Assembly: GCA_023415205.1 (NCBI GenBank)
Contig: JAEZLR010000006.1
Location: forward strand, 292,552 to 356,551
Source of the DNA: Bacillota bacterium
Lineage (GTDB): Bacteria; Bacillota; Clostridia; DSM-8532
Length of the DNA: 64,000 nucleotides
Reading direction: 5' to 3'
Positions 50,181 through 58,950 of the stretch are shown piece by piece. A model generated the notes under the pieces. That model was not told the origin of the DNA, did not search any database, and worked only from the letters and a program-made list of their open reading frames with translations. The translations under genes were made by a program, and so were the position numbers. Position 1 is the first letter of the stretch. Every line of letters begins with the position of its first letter.

Positions 50181-50190
50181 GAGGGCAGTC

Positions 50191-51129
50191 ATGCTATATT
50201 TTGATGCCCATTGTGATATTCTCTCACGGATTGGCTCACCCGAGGAGCTTTTTTTAAACGCCTATCACTGGGATGCCCGGCGGGCTCTTTCCAATGGTCC
50301 CTTCATTCAGGTGTTATCCTCCTTCGCCGGTGAAAAATTCCGTGACCGGCCCAAGGAGACTATGGAGAAACAGCTCAATAAGGCACTGGCAGCCGAAAAA
50401 GCCTTTCCCGGGCAATTAAAGCTGATCCGTTCTGTTAGCGACCTTAAGGAGGCCACAAGCACATCCTCCACTTCAAAGGTGTTTGGGCTGCTGGAAGCCG
50501 AAGGCGGTGAAATTCTGGGAGGCTCCCTGGACGAATTGGATCGCCTGTATCAAAGAGGCCTTCGGGTGCTCACCTTGGTATGGAATTTTGATAATGAGCT
50601 TTGCGACAGCGTTGCGGGCCAAAAACGGCACAATGGCCTCTCGGACTTGGGTAAGGAGGCTGTGGCAAAGGCCCAGGCGCTGGGGATGCTGATCGATGTG
50701 TCCCATTGCTCCGACAAGACCTTCGAGGATGTATTGGCCGTGACAAAAAAGCCTATTACGGCATCCCACAGCAATGCCCGGTCATTATGTCCCCACAGGC
50801 GGAATCTCACCGATGACCAGATAAAAGCGCTGGCGAAAAACGGTGGGGTCATGGGGATTAATTTTTATCCCCTCTTCCTAGAAAAATCGGGAAATGCCCA
50901 ATTTATGGATATAATCAGGCATATGGAATATGTGGCCGCCCTGGTGGGAACTAAACATCTGGGGCTGGGCAGCGATTTTGAAGGATTTTCCAGACTGCCA
51001 GGGGGCATGGGCGGAGTTGAGGATCTTCACAGAATTATTGAAGCCTTACTGAGGTTGAATTATTCTGAAGCCGATGTGAAAGCCATTGGAGGGGAGAACT
51101 TTTTAAGGCTTATGATGAGTGTGTTATAG
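50191..51129 (+). CDS. Membrane dipeptidase-like peptidase (M19 family)
   Basis: 312 residues from an ATG with AGGAGGGC. Zinc ligands in YFDAHCDIL (HxD), a bridging Glu in FGLLEAEGGE, DVSHCSDKTFEDV and ITASHSNARSLCPHRRNLTD, and the C-terminal HLGLGSDFEGF. The family hydrolyses dipeptides, including those with a C-terminal D-amino acid. No signal peptide is seen, so it is cytoplasmic. It is the last gene before a fresh promoter. Confidence 0.86.
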   Translation: MLYFDAHCDILSRIGSPEELFLNAYHWDARRALSNGPFIQVLSSFAGEKFRDRPKETMEKQLNKALAAEKAFPGQLKLIRSVSDLKEATSTSSTSKVFGLLEAEGGEILGGSLDELDRLYQRGLRVLTLVWNFDNELCDSVAGQKRHNGLSDLGKEAVAKAQALGMLIDVSHCSDKTFEDVLAVTKKPITASHSNARSLCPHRRNLTDDQIKALAKNGGVMGINFYPLFLEKSGNAQFMDIIRHMEYVAALVGTKHLGLGSDFEGFSRLPGGMGGVEDLHRIIEALLRLNYSEADVKAIGGENFLRLMMSVL

Positions 51130-51171
51130 GCCTTCCTCTATTTGTCAGTATTCTTGAAGTATACCTGTAAC

Positions 51172-51200
51172 TTGAGAAACCAATTAAAATGCGATATAAT
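51172..51200 (+). promoter_or_regulatory. Promoter of the rlmN-stp-prkC-rsgA-rpe-thiN operon
   Basis: TTGAGA and a perfect TATAAT with a 17-base spacer, about 55 bases before the rlmN start. No internal terminator is visible up to thiN. Confidence 0.75.
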
Positions 51201-51254
51201 GCATGGGGATGCAGTCTCTTTAGGGGGAATGGATACCCTTTGGCAGGAGGATCC

Positions 51255-52301
51255 ATGGTAGAACAACATGATGTGCTGAATATGGCCCATGACGAACTGA
51301 GAAAAACCCTGACCGGGTTAGGATATCCCGCTTTCAGGGCAAAGCAGATAGAACAATGGCTTTATTCGGGGCAACTGGATTTTTCGGCTATGAGCAATCT
51401 TCCCAAGGATATGCGTGACAAGCTTTCAGAGGTGTTTACGGCCGGTGGCCTGAAAATTGCCGACAAGCTGGTTTCAAGGCTGGACGGAACAAGAAAATAC
51501 CTCTTTGAGCTGAGGGATGGCAATATCATCGAAAGCGTACTGATGAAGTACCATTACGGCTATTCGGTGTGTCTGTCCACCCAGGTTGGATGCCGTATGG
51601 GTTGTGCGTTTTGCGCCTCCTCCCCGCTGGGGCTGGTCAGAAGCCTTACGGTGGGTGAAATGCTGGCACAGATTCTTTCCATTATGCAGGATTGCGGGGA
51701 GCGAATCAGTCATGTAGTCCTGATGGGAATCGGTGAACCCTTTGACAACTATGATAATGTAATCGCCTTTTTGAAGCGGATCAATGAGGAAAACACCCTC
51801 AATATCAGCTTCAGGAAAATGACAGTTTCAACCTGCGGTATTGTTCCACGTATTTTAGACTTTGCAAGGGAGGGAATTCCGGTTAATCTATCCATCTCCC
51901 TGCATGCACCCAATGACGAGGTCAGGAGAAGAACCATGCCGGTTGCCCGAAAGTGGTCCATGGATGAGCTTTTGGATGCCTGTAAGGAATATACCCGGCT
52001 GACTTCCAGACGTGTGACCTACGAGTATTCCCTTATTAAGGACGTCAATGATTCTCAGGATTACGCGGTAATGTTGGCGCAAAAGCTCAAGGGGACTTTG
52101 TGCCATGTTAACCTGATACCCGTGAATACTGTGGAAGGAACGCATTTCAGCAAGAGCTCCAAGCCGAGAATCGAGGCATTTAAGCAGATCCTCGAAAAGG
52201 CCCATATTGCTGTAACAGTTAGAAGGGAGCTTGGAAGCGACATCATGGCCGCTTGTGGTCAGTTACGGAGAAATACCCTTATTGAGACGGGGAAGGTGTA
52301 G
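51255..52301 (+). CDS. rlmN: Dual-specificity 23S rRNA/tRNA (adenine-C2) methyltransferase RlmN
   Basis: 348 residues from an ATG with AGGAGG. Radical-SAM cluster cysteines C113, C117 and C120 (CRMGCAFC), GIGEPFDNYDNV, and the C-terminal methyl-carrying Cys in SDIMAACGQLR, all as required. It methylates A2503 of 23S rRNA and A37 of some tRNAs. Cfr-type resistance would be a relative, but this is the housekeeping type. Confidence 0.93.
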   Translation: MVEQHDVLNMAHDELRKTLTGLGYPAFRAKQIEQWLYSGQLDFSAMSNLPKDMRDKLSEVFTAGGLKIADKLVSRLDGTRKYLFELRDGNIIESVLMKYHYGYSVCLSTQVGCRMGCAFCASSPLGLVRSLTVGEMLAQILSIMQDCGERISHVVLMGIGEPFDNYDNVIAFLKRINEENTLNISFRKMTVSTCGIVPRILDFAREGIPVNLSISLHAPNDEVRRRTMPVARKWSMDELLDACKEYTRLTSRRVTYEYSLIKDVNDSQDYAVMLAQKLKGTLCHVNLIPVNTVEGTHFSKSSKPRIEAFKQILEKAHIAVTVRRELGSDIMAACGQLRRNTLIETGKV

Positions 52302-52304
52302 TGT

Positions 52305-53036
52305 GTGAGATATTCGGCGCTTAGTGACATAGGCTTGAAGCGGGAGAAAAATGAAGACAACTGGAATATTGTTTTAGATGAAGCGGGCCACCCCATAGGC
52401 TTTATTATTGCCGATGGGATGGGTGGCCACCTGGCCGGGGAAGAGGCCAGTCGTATCGCTGTAGAGGAAATGTCATCCATCGTTCTTGAATGTGTTTCCT
52501 CTGGTGCTACGGAGGAATCGCTTCAGGACAGGATTTCCGATAAGATTATTACTATTAACAGTAGGATTATGGAGTATTCCAACCATATGCTGGGCGGGCT
52601 TAAGAGTGGTACCACCCTGTCCATAGGCGTTGTTTTTAAGGAACATCTCCATATCGCCCATGTGGGAGATTGTCGTGTTTACCGGGCTAGGAACGGTACC
52701 CTTGAAAAGCTCACCCAGGATCATTCCTATGTGGCCGAGCTTGTCAAAGGCGGACTCATCAGTTCGGACGAGGCCCATAACCATCCTGACAGAAATCGGA
52801 TAACACGTGCTCTGGGATTCAGGGACAATTTCTTTCCTGATTTTTATTCATCACCTATTCTGATGGGTGATGTTTATGTGTTCTGCACTGACGGGCTCTA
52901 TGGTGAAATAAGCGATGAGCAGATACTGGAAGAGGTTCTGAAGGAACCGCGCGAAACCGTGGCAAGCCGTCTCGTCGAAGCGGCCAAGACCCACGGCGGA
53001 AACGATAATATCACGGTTATTGTGGCCTGGATGTAA
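52305..53036 (+). CDS. prpC: PP2C-type protein serine/threonine phosphatase (Stp/PrpC)
   Basis: 243 residues from a GTG. Metal-binding motifs are SDIGLKREKNEDNW, IIADGMGGHLAGEEAS, VGDCRVYRARN, DNITVIVAW and others, complete for a PPM phosphatase. It counteracts PrkC, encoded next. Only three bases separate it from rlmN. Confidence 0.93.
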   Translation: MRYSALSDIGLKREKNEDNWNIVLDEAGHPIGFIIADGMGGHLAGEEASRIAVEEMSSIVLECVSSGATEESLQDRISDKIITINSRIMEYSNHMLGGLKSGTTLSIGVVFKEHLHIAHVGDCRVYRARNGTLEKLTQDHSYVAELVKGGLISSDEAHNHPDRNRITRALGFRDNFFPDFYSSPILMGDVYVFCTDGLYGEISDEQILEEVLKEPRETVASRLVEAAKTHGGNDNITVIVAWM

Positions 53037-53055
53037 GTACAAAGGGGTGCAAGGA

Positions 53056-55041
53056 ATGATAGGAACAGTTTTAAGTAATAGATATGAAATATTGTCGGAA
53101 GTCGGCTCTGGGGGCATGGCCAAGGTCTACAAGGCCAAATGTCGCTATCTTCAGAGAATTGTGGCCGTCAAGGTTTTGAAGGAAGAATTCAGAGAGGATA
53201 CGGAGTTCCTTCAAAGGTTTGATACCGAAGCCCAGGCGGCTGCCAGCCTGACCCATCCCAATATTGTTCAGATCTATGATGTGGGCCGTGACAATAATCG
53301 TTATTTTATTGTCATGGAGTACGTGGAGGGCATCACCCTCAAGGAGTATATTGAGGAAAGAGGCAAGCTCGAGTGGCGTGAGGCCATCAATATCTCCATA
53401 CAAATCTGCAGTGCGCTGTCCAAGGCCCACAGCCGCCATATTATCCACCGGGATATCAAGCCTCATAATATTATCATGAACTCCGACGGAGTGCCCAAGG
53501 TGGCCGATTTCGGTATTGCCCGCTCGGTATCCAGTGAAACCGCCACCATGAAAATCGACACGGTGGGCTCGGTTCACTATTCTTCTCCCGAACAGGTACG
53601 GGGAGGGTATACCGATGAGAAATCTGATATATACTCTATAGGAGTCACCATTTTCGAGATGGTCACCGGCAAGCTTCCTTTCGACGGGGAAACACCTGTG
53701 GCGATTGCGCTTCAGCATATTCAGGATGAGCCGCCGTCACCTTCGTCATTGAATCCCGGTATTCCTCAGGCCCTGGATCATATTATCCTCAAGTGTATGG
53801 CCAAAAGCCGTCAGGATCGCTATGATTCCGTAACAGAGCTCATCAACGACCTTGAGAATATACGGTTTATTAATGGCGCGACCGATATCGTTCTTCCCAA
53901 TGTAAAGCACGAGGGTGACAAATTCAGTACCAAGAAATTTGAAAAGCTAGGGGATGAGGAATTGAGTAAGAGCAACCGGGCAAATTCGTCCTCTTCAAAT
54001 AAGAAAAAACCTGAAGCCGGAGGTAGTAACCGACTTCTTATGGGCTTGCTCTATTTTACGCTCATTGCCGTCATATTGGGCGGTATAGGCTACTTTGTCA
54101 AAGCCGTATTAGGGGATATCGGCATTATTGCTGACCCTGACCAAAAACCCCAAGAATATGTACTAGGACGCTATGTGTCCAGGGATATTGAGGAGGTCAA
54201 GGCGGAGCTTGAGCTTGCCGGTATCACCCCCGAAATAGTCTATGAGTTCAACGAAGATGTTGACGAGAATGTGATTATATCTCAGAGTCCGCCCCCCGAT
54301 ACCGACTTTAAGATCGGGGGAATGACCCCCCTAAAGCTCGTTGTCAGCAAGGGGGAGAACCTCGTGGAAATTCCCAAAGTTAAGTATGAAGAGCATAATA
54401 CACTGAAATTCAAGCTCCAGGACGAGCTCGGCCTGGTGGTAGAAGAAAAATCCGAATATAGCGAAGAAGTAGGAAGCAATTACGTTATCCGGAGCGATCC
54501 CGAGCCCGGTACCCAGGTGAAGCGCGGAACAAAAATAACCATCTATTGGAGCCTAGGGCCCGAGAAGAAGCAGGTTGTGGTGCCCGATTTGAATGGCTAC
54601 ACCTATGAGCAGGCGGTCAACAAGCTGTTGGCCATGAAGCTCAAGCTGGGAAAAACCTTCCCGGAAGGCCGTGAGGGATACAAGGGCAAGATTGTGGATC
54701 AAGCTCCCAAGGCAGGTACGACTGTTACTGAGGATTCGGCCATTGATATCTTCTTTGAGGACAATATCACCGAAACAGGCGGTGGCAGCGGCGGGCAGCA
54801 GACGGGTACCACCAATAAGACCATTGTGGTTGACCTTCCGGGCGGCTATGACTTTGGGGAATCGGTTCAGCTTCGCGGATTGGTGGTTGACAACTCCACG
54901 GGAGAAGAGTATGCGCTCTTTAACGAAACAGTGAAAACAGGGGATTTCCCCTATCCGGTCGTGGTTCCCGTCCCCACCTCGGGAGGGGTTACCTTCAAGA
55001 TTTATGTTAATGATATCCTTGTCAATGAAAATACCTATTAA
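53056..55041 (+). CDS. prkC: PASTA-domain serine/threonine protein kinase PrkC
   Basis: 661 residues. The cytoplasmic kinase (about 10-270) has the G-loop EVGSGGMAKVY, catalytic Lys39 (VAVKVLK), HRDIKPHN with Asp133, DFG as DFGIARS, and APE-like SPEQ. A linker and one membrane helix (about 330-355, LLMGLLYFTLIAVILGGIGY) lead to three PASTA domains (about 375-575) that bind muropeptides or lipid II. A further C-terminal beta domain (about 590-661; VVDLPGGYDFGESVQLRG) lies outside the cell. It links wall status to growth and spore germination in relatives. Confidence 0.94.
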   Translation: MIGTVLSNRYEILSEVGSGGMAKVYKAKCRYLQRIVAVKVLKEEFREDTEFLQRFDTEAQAAASLTHPNIVQIYDVGRDNNRYFIVMEYVEGITLKEYIEERGKLEWREAINISIQICSALSKAHSRHIIHRDIKPHNIIMNSDGVPKVADFGIARSVSSETATMKIDTVGSVHYSSPEQVRGGYTDEKSDIYSIGVTIFEMVTGKLPFDGETPVAIALQHIQDEPPSPSSLNPGIPQALDHIILKCMAKSRQDRYDSVTELINDLENIRFINGATDIVLPNVKHEGDKFSTKKFEKLGDEELSKSNRANSSSSNKKKPEAGGSNRLLMGLLYFTLIAVILGGIGYFVKAVLGDIGIIADPDQKPQEYVLGRYVSRDIEEVKAELELAGITPEIVYEFNEDVDENVIISQSPPPDTDFKIGGMTPLKLVVSKGENLVEIPKVKYEEHNTLKFKLQDELGLVVEEKSEYSEEVGSNYVIRSDPEPGTQVKRGTKITIYWSLGPEKKQVVVPDLNGYTYEQAVNKLLAMKLKLGKTFPEGREGYKGKIVDQAPKAGTTVTEDSAIDIFFEDNITETGGGSGGQQTGTTNKTIVVDLPGGYDFGESVQLRGLVVDNSTGEEYALFNETVKTGDFPYPVVVPVPTSGGVTFKIYVNDILVNENTY

Positions 55042-55080
55042 GCACAGAATGATTTTTCCAGATGGAAGGTGATCTTTGGC

Positions 55081-55980
55081 TTGCCCGAGGGGATTATACT
55101 TAAAGGTATCGGCGGTTTCTACGAAGTCCTTGAAAAGGAATCCAATAGTCTATTTACCTGCAAGGTCAGGGGTGTCCACCGCAAAGAAGGCGGGCTGACC
55201 CCTCTTGCGGGAGATCGTGTTACGTTCAAGGTTCTAGACAATATAAAGCATGAGGGGCATATCGATCAGATTCTTGAAAGGCACAATGCCTTTATTCGTC
55301 CACCGGTGGCCAATATTGACCAATTGGCCATTGTTTTGGCCGTAACCAGCCCGGACCCTGACCTCATGCTGGTGGACAAGCTTCTTATTACCTGCCTCTC
55401 CAAAGGTATCCGACCCCTAATTCTTATTAATAAGTATGACCTGGACACGGCCCATTTTGCCGAAACCCTCAAGAGGGTTTACTCGGGAACAGACCTTTCC
55501 ATTATCATTCTGAGCAAGTTTTTCAAGGAAAGCTATCAGGAACTCCATGGGGAGCTTGAGGGATATACCACAGCCTTTGCGGGACAATCCGGGGTGGGTA
55601 AATCCACCATTCTCAATACGATCCTCGACAATTGGCTGATGGAAACGGGTGATGTCAGCGACCGCATCCAGAGAGGGAAGCATACCACACGCCATGTTCA
55701 ACTGTTCAGGCTGGACAGGGGAGGCTACATAGTGGATACCCCCGGTTTCAGCTCATTTACTGTTTCCGACGTGTCCCATGATCTATTGGAGCAGTTCTAC
55801 CCCGAATTCGAGCCTTGCCTGGGGGCGTGCCGTTTTAAGGGCTGCAGCCATACCAGCGAACCCGATTGTGCCGTAAGGCGCCTCATTCAGGACGGAAAGC
55901 TTGATGAAGAACGCTATAAGCGGTATATTGAACTATATAGAGAACTGAAAGAAAATTATGATAACAGGTATAGGAGATAG
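55081..55980 (+). CDS. rsgA: Small-subunit assembly GTPase RsgA
   Basis: 299 residues. I start at the TTG ([16 protein letters not shown]) because family members begin MPEG and GGAAGGTGA lies eight bases upstream; a GTG 12 bases earlier overlaps that site. OB-fold N-terminus, permuted GTPase motifs [17 protein letters not shown] and DTPGFSSF, and a zinc finger [18 protein letters not shown]. It acts in late 30S maturation. The prkC-rsgA-rpe-thiN order is conserved in Firmicutes. Confidence 0.94.
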   Translation: MPEGIILKGIGGFYEVLEKESNSLFTCKVRGVHRKEGGLTPLAGDRVTFKVLDNIKHEGHIDQILERHNAFIRPPVANIDQLAIVLAVTSPDPDLMLVDKLLITCLSKGIRPLILINKYDLDTAHFAETLKRVYSGTDLSIIILSKFFKESYQELHGELEGYTTAFAGQSGVGKSTILNTILDNWLMETGDVSDRIQRGKHTTRHVQLFRLDRGGYIVDTPGFSSFTVSDVSHDLLEQFYPEFEPCLGACRFKGCSHTSEPDCAVRRLIQDGKLDEERYKRYIELYRELKENYDNRYRR

Positions 55981-55985
55981 GCATC

Positions 55986-56642
55986 ATGATCATAGCACCA
56001 TCCATCTTATCTGCGGATTTTTCAAAGCTTGGAGAAGAAATTAAAAAAATAGAGGCCTCCGGCGCCGAGTGGATTCATATTGACGTCATGGACGGCCATT
56101 TCGTACCCAACATCACTATCGGGCCTTTGGTGGTATCGGCCTTAAGGCCCCAAACAAAGCTCTTCATGGATGTTCATTTAATGATCAGCCGGCCTGAGCA
56201 GTATTTGGAGGCATTTAAAGAGGCAGGAGCGGACATGATTACGGTTCATGCCGAAACTGTGGATCATCTGGACCGGGTGGTATCACAAATTCGTGAAATG
56301 GGGCTTAAAGCGGGAGTTTCTTTGAATCCGGCTACCCCCGAAAGCGCTGTAGATTATTTGCTGGACAAGATTGATATGGTTTTGGTGATGACCGTCAATC
56401 CCGGCTTTGGGGGACAGTCCTTTATTCAAGGAATGCTGCGTAAAATTGAAAATATCAGAAGGAAGATAAATGAACGGGGCCTTAAGGTGGATATCCAGGT
56501 AGATGGGGGCATCAATGAAAACACTGTCGCAAGTGTGGCGGAAGCCGGGGCCAATATTATGGTAACGGGCTCGGCCTTCTTTAACAGCGAGGATCCCAAG
56601 GCCTTCGTCACCCTGCTTAAGAAAAGAGGACTTGAGGGATGA
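55986..56642 (+). CDS. rpe: Ribulose-phosphate 3-epimerase
   Basis: 218 residues of a TIM barrel. Signatures are [60 protein letters not shown] and MVTGSAFF. It interconverts ribulose- and xylulose-5-phosphate in the pentose phosphate pathway. It starts six bases after rsgA and overlaps thiN (ATGA). Confidence 0.96.
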   Translation: MIIAPSILSADFSKLGEEIKKIEASGAEWIHIDVMDGHFVPNITIGPLVVSALRPQTKLFMDVHLMISRPEQYLEAFKEAGADMITVHAETVDHLDRVVSQIREMGLKAGVSLNPATPESAVDYLLDKIDMVLVMTVNPGFGGQSFIQGMLRKIENIRRKINERGLKVDIQVDGGINENTVASVAEAGANIMVTGSAFFNSEDPKAFVTLLKKRGLEG

Positions 56643-57313
56643 AGGCTCTGATTGTTGGGAGCGGGAGTCTGCCTGGGAATGAGGCTGTAAAGCGCCATTT
56701 TGAATGGGCGGATCTGGTGATTGCCGCCGACGGGGGCGGGACCTATTTAACCGCCCTGAACCTGCTTCCTCATGTTTTACTGGGAGACTTTGATTCCATC
56801 TCTGAGGCATCCTTCAAGGATTTGAAAGGCCGACAGGGGGTGGAGGTTCTGCCCTTTCCACCGAGGAAGGACTTCACCGACATGGAGCTGGCCATTGAGC
56901 TGGCTGTTGAGCGTGGAGCTACAGAGCTGGTCCTTATAGGGGCTTCTGGGACTCGGCTGGACCATACCCTTGAAAATGTGCTTCTTTTATATCCTCTTCT
57001 TGAAAGGGGTATTCTGGCCACTTTAGAGGATTCTCACAATCAAATCCGTCTTCTAGGGGCCTTTGATGACAAGGGGCCCTTCTGTCTGACCATAAAAAAA
57101 CAGGGAAACTATAAGGTTTCCCTGCTATCTCTTACCCCTCAGGCCGAGGGGGTTACCACCCAAGGTCTTGCCTATCCCTTAAAAGAAGCCACCCTTTACT
57201 TTGGAAGCAGCCGGGGCATCAGCAATGAATTTCTGTCGGATACGGCTGTTGTCACCCTCAGAAAGGGGCTGCTTCTTGTTGCCCTTTCAACGGATGATTC
57301 CTCCCTAGCCTAA
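56639..57313 (+). CDS. thiN: Thiamine pyrophosphokinase
   Basis: 224 residues. Motifs are [50 protein letters not shown] and [17 protein letters not shown], typical of TPK/ThiN. It converts thiamine directly to TPP, the ligand of the riboswitch near 27.4 kb. Its end overlaps the convergent bactofilin gene by four bases. Confidence 0.93.
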   Translation: MKALIVGSGSLPGNEAVKRHFEWADLVIAADGGGTYLTALNLLPHVLLGDFDSISEASFKDLKGRQGVEVLPFPPRKDFTDMELAIELAVERGATELVLIGASGTRLDHTLENVLLLYPLLERGILATLEDSHNQIRLLGAFDDKGPFCLTIKKQGNYKVSLLSLTPQAEGVTTQGLAYPLKEATLYFGSSRGISNEFLSDTAVVTLRKGLLLVALSTDDSSLA

Positions 57314-57732
57314 TCCTCGGCCAGTGTATGGCTTTTGGATTTTAACCGATTCTTTTTATGGCTGACAGGAGAGGCCTCTTCCACCTTGTTAAGCTCAATC
57401 ATCCGGCAAGAGCCATGGAAGATGGCTCCTTCATCAGTAACGATGCTGGTCACTTCAATATCTCCGTAAAGCCTTGCCTGAGCCATCAGATGAAGAATTC
57501 CTTTAGACAGGATGTTGCCTTTAACCGAGCCGCTGACGTAGGCATTGCTGCCATAAATATTTCCAATCACTGAGGCCGAGGATTCAATATAGACATCTCC
57601 GCCGGCCCGGATATCTCCCTCAATTTTTCCAAGGATTTTAATGGAGCCCTCGGATTCAATGTTGCCGACAAAAGAGGAGAATTCTCCGATAACGGTATCC
57701 ATGGCTAGCGGAGTATTTTTTTTGTTAAACAT
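57310..57732 (-). CDS. Bactofilin family cytoskeletal protein
   Basis: 140 residues. A short N-terminal tail is followed by the bactofilin beta-helix (about 13-115) with regular 'G.I.....I.G...G....' rungs: VGNIESEGSIKILGKIEGDI, VYIESSASVIGNIYG, AYVSGSVKGNILSKG. Bactofilins polymerise without nucleotide and position wall enzymes. The adjacent upstream M23 peptidase gene fits a known pairing. The C-terminal Lys/Ser-rich tail is unstructured. Confidence 0.88.
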   Translation of the reverse strand: MFNKKNTPLAMDTVIGEFSSFVGNIESEGSIKILGKIEGDIRAGGDVYIESSASVIGNIYGSNAYVSGSVKGNILSKGILHLMAQARLYGDIEVTSIVTDEGAIFHGSCRMIELNKVEEASPVSHKKNRLKSKSHTLAED

Positions 57733-57768
57733 GGTATTTGACCCCTTTCATTTGTTTAATAGGATGAT

Positions 57769-58749
57769 TCAACGCTTTTCCAAAAACTTTGTGGGATCGG
57801 TGGGGACATCGTTCACCCGGACCTCAAAGTGCAGGTGTGTGCTGGTAGAGGTACCGGTATTTCCCATGGCAGCGATCTTATCGCCCTTCTTCACCCAATC
57901 CCCCGCCTTGACATTATAGGCGCTTAGGTGACCATAAACGGTTTTAAAGCCATTCCCGTGCTCAATGATAACGCATTTGCCATAGCCGCCATTCCACCCG
58001 GCTTCAATGACCTTACCCGCACCCGCGGCATAAATGGGGGCACCCTTTGTATTCCCAATATCAATACCCTCATGGGTAATATAGCGCTTATAAATGGGAT
58101 GAAGACGTCTCCCAAAGGGTGAATCCACCGGGACAACCTTATCCAGGGGCCAGTAGGTGGGAAGGGACTCCAGATAATTGGTCAGCTCTTTTTCTTTCTT
58201 CGCAATCTCACTGTTCACGTCATCCTCAGTGAGCTTGGCACTTTGAACCGTATTAATCAGTGACTTAAGCTGGGTCAAGTTCTCCTGAAAAGAAACGGCA
58301 CTGGAGCTGCCTCCACGGCTGACAGTACGGATGGTATCCATGTTTTTATCCACATAGGCCACCACCATGTCCTCATATTCCGTCATGTATTGATTAACAG
58401 CCTCGTCGGATATGGTTTTCGAAGAGGAGGCAGCAGTAATGAGCTCGGCATTCTCTATCAACTGCTGAGTTTGATTGGCAATATAATCCTCCAACTTACT
58501 CTTTTCAGACAGAATAGCGTTGATTTCCTCTGTATGCTGTGCTTTAAGCTCATGGTTCTGGCGCACTACCGAGAGTGTATAGCCTGTAAGCATTAAAAGA
58601 GCAACGAGCATAATCGCGGTTGCTGAAAGGAGGGTTGTCCTATAATTGCTAATTCTTATGGTGCGAACATTTCCCTTGTGGTGCGGGATGAACATAAAGG
58701 ACAGATAACTTCGGCGCTTTGCAGAAATTTTCCCTGTCTTTTTTTTCAT
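57769..58749 (-). CDS. M23 family membrane-anchored endopeptidase
   Basis: 326 residues, start MKKKTGKISAKRRS at an ATG after AGGAGTG. A basic N-terminus and one membrane helix (about 37-58) lead to a coiled coil (about 60-115) and a helical region, then a LytM/peptidase M23 domain (about 200-320): GRRLHPIYKRYITHEGIDIG (zinc His and Asp), YGHLSAYNV and HLHFEV. All zinc residues are present, so it should be an active peptidoglycan hydrolase. Bactofilin-M23 neighbours shape the wall in several bacteria. Confidence 0.88.
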   Translation of the reverse strand: MKKKTGKISAKRRSYLSFMFIPHHKGNVRTIRISNYRTTLLSATAIMLVALLMLTGYTLSVVRQNHELKAQHTEEINAILSEKSKLEDYIANQTQQLIENAELITAASSSKTISDEAVNQYMTEYEDMVVAYVDKNMDTIRTVSRGGSSSAVSFQENLTQLKSLINTVQSAKLTEDDVNSEIAKKEKELTNYLESLPTYWPLDKVVPVDSPFGRRLHPIYKRYITHEGIDIGNTKGAPIYAAGAGKVIEAGWNGGYGKCVIIEHGNGFKTVYGHLSAYNVKAGDWVKKGDKIAAMGNTGTSTSTHLHFEVRVNDVPTDPTKFLEKR

Positions 58750-58866
58750 AATTTCACTCCTAACACGCCCCAACAAAAAATAAAATAAAAAATAAAGCTA
58801 ATTTATATTTCTATCTTGCCGACAGCATTTATTATTATAATATATTATTCCCCCAAAGAGAAGATG

Positions 58867-58904
58867 TAATTTGTTTTGAACTTCTGCCGATGTTGGTATA
58901 TGAT
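58867..58904 (+). promoter_or_regulatory. Overlapping SigD-like and sigma-A-like promoters of the chemoreceptor gene
   Basis: TAAT (58867-58870), 15 bases, GCCGATGT (58886-58893) matches the SigD/FliA pattern TAAA-N15-GCCGATAT at 10 of 12 positions. TTGAAC (58876-58881), 17 bases, TATGAT (58899-58904) fits sigma-A. Confidence 0.55.
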
Positions 58905-58950
58905 AAAGTATATGATGAGGGTCTTAAATCTATCTTTCAGAGGATGACAT

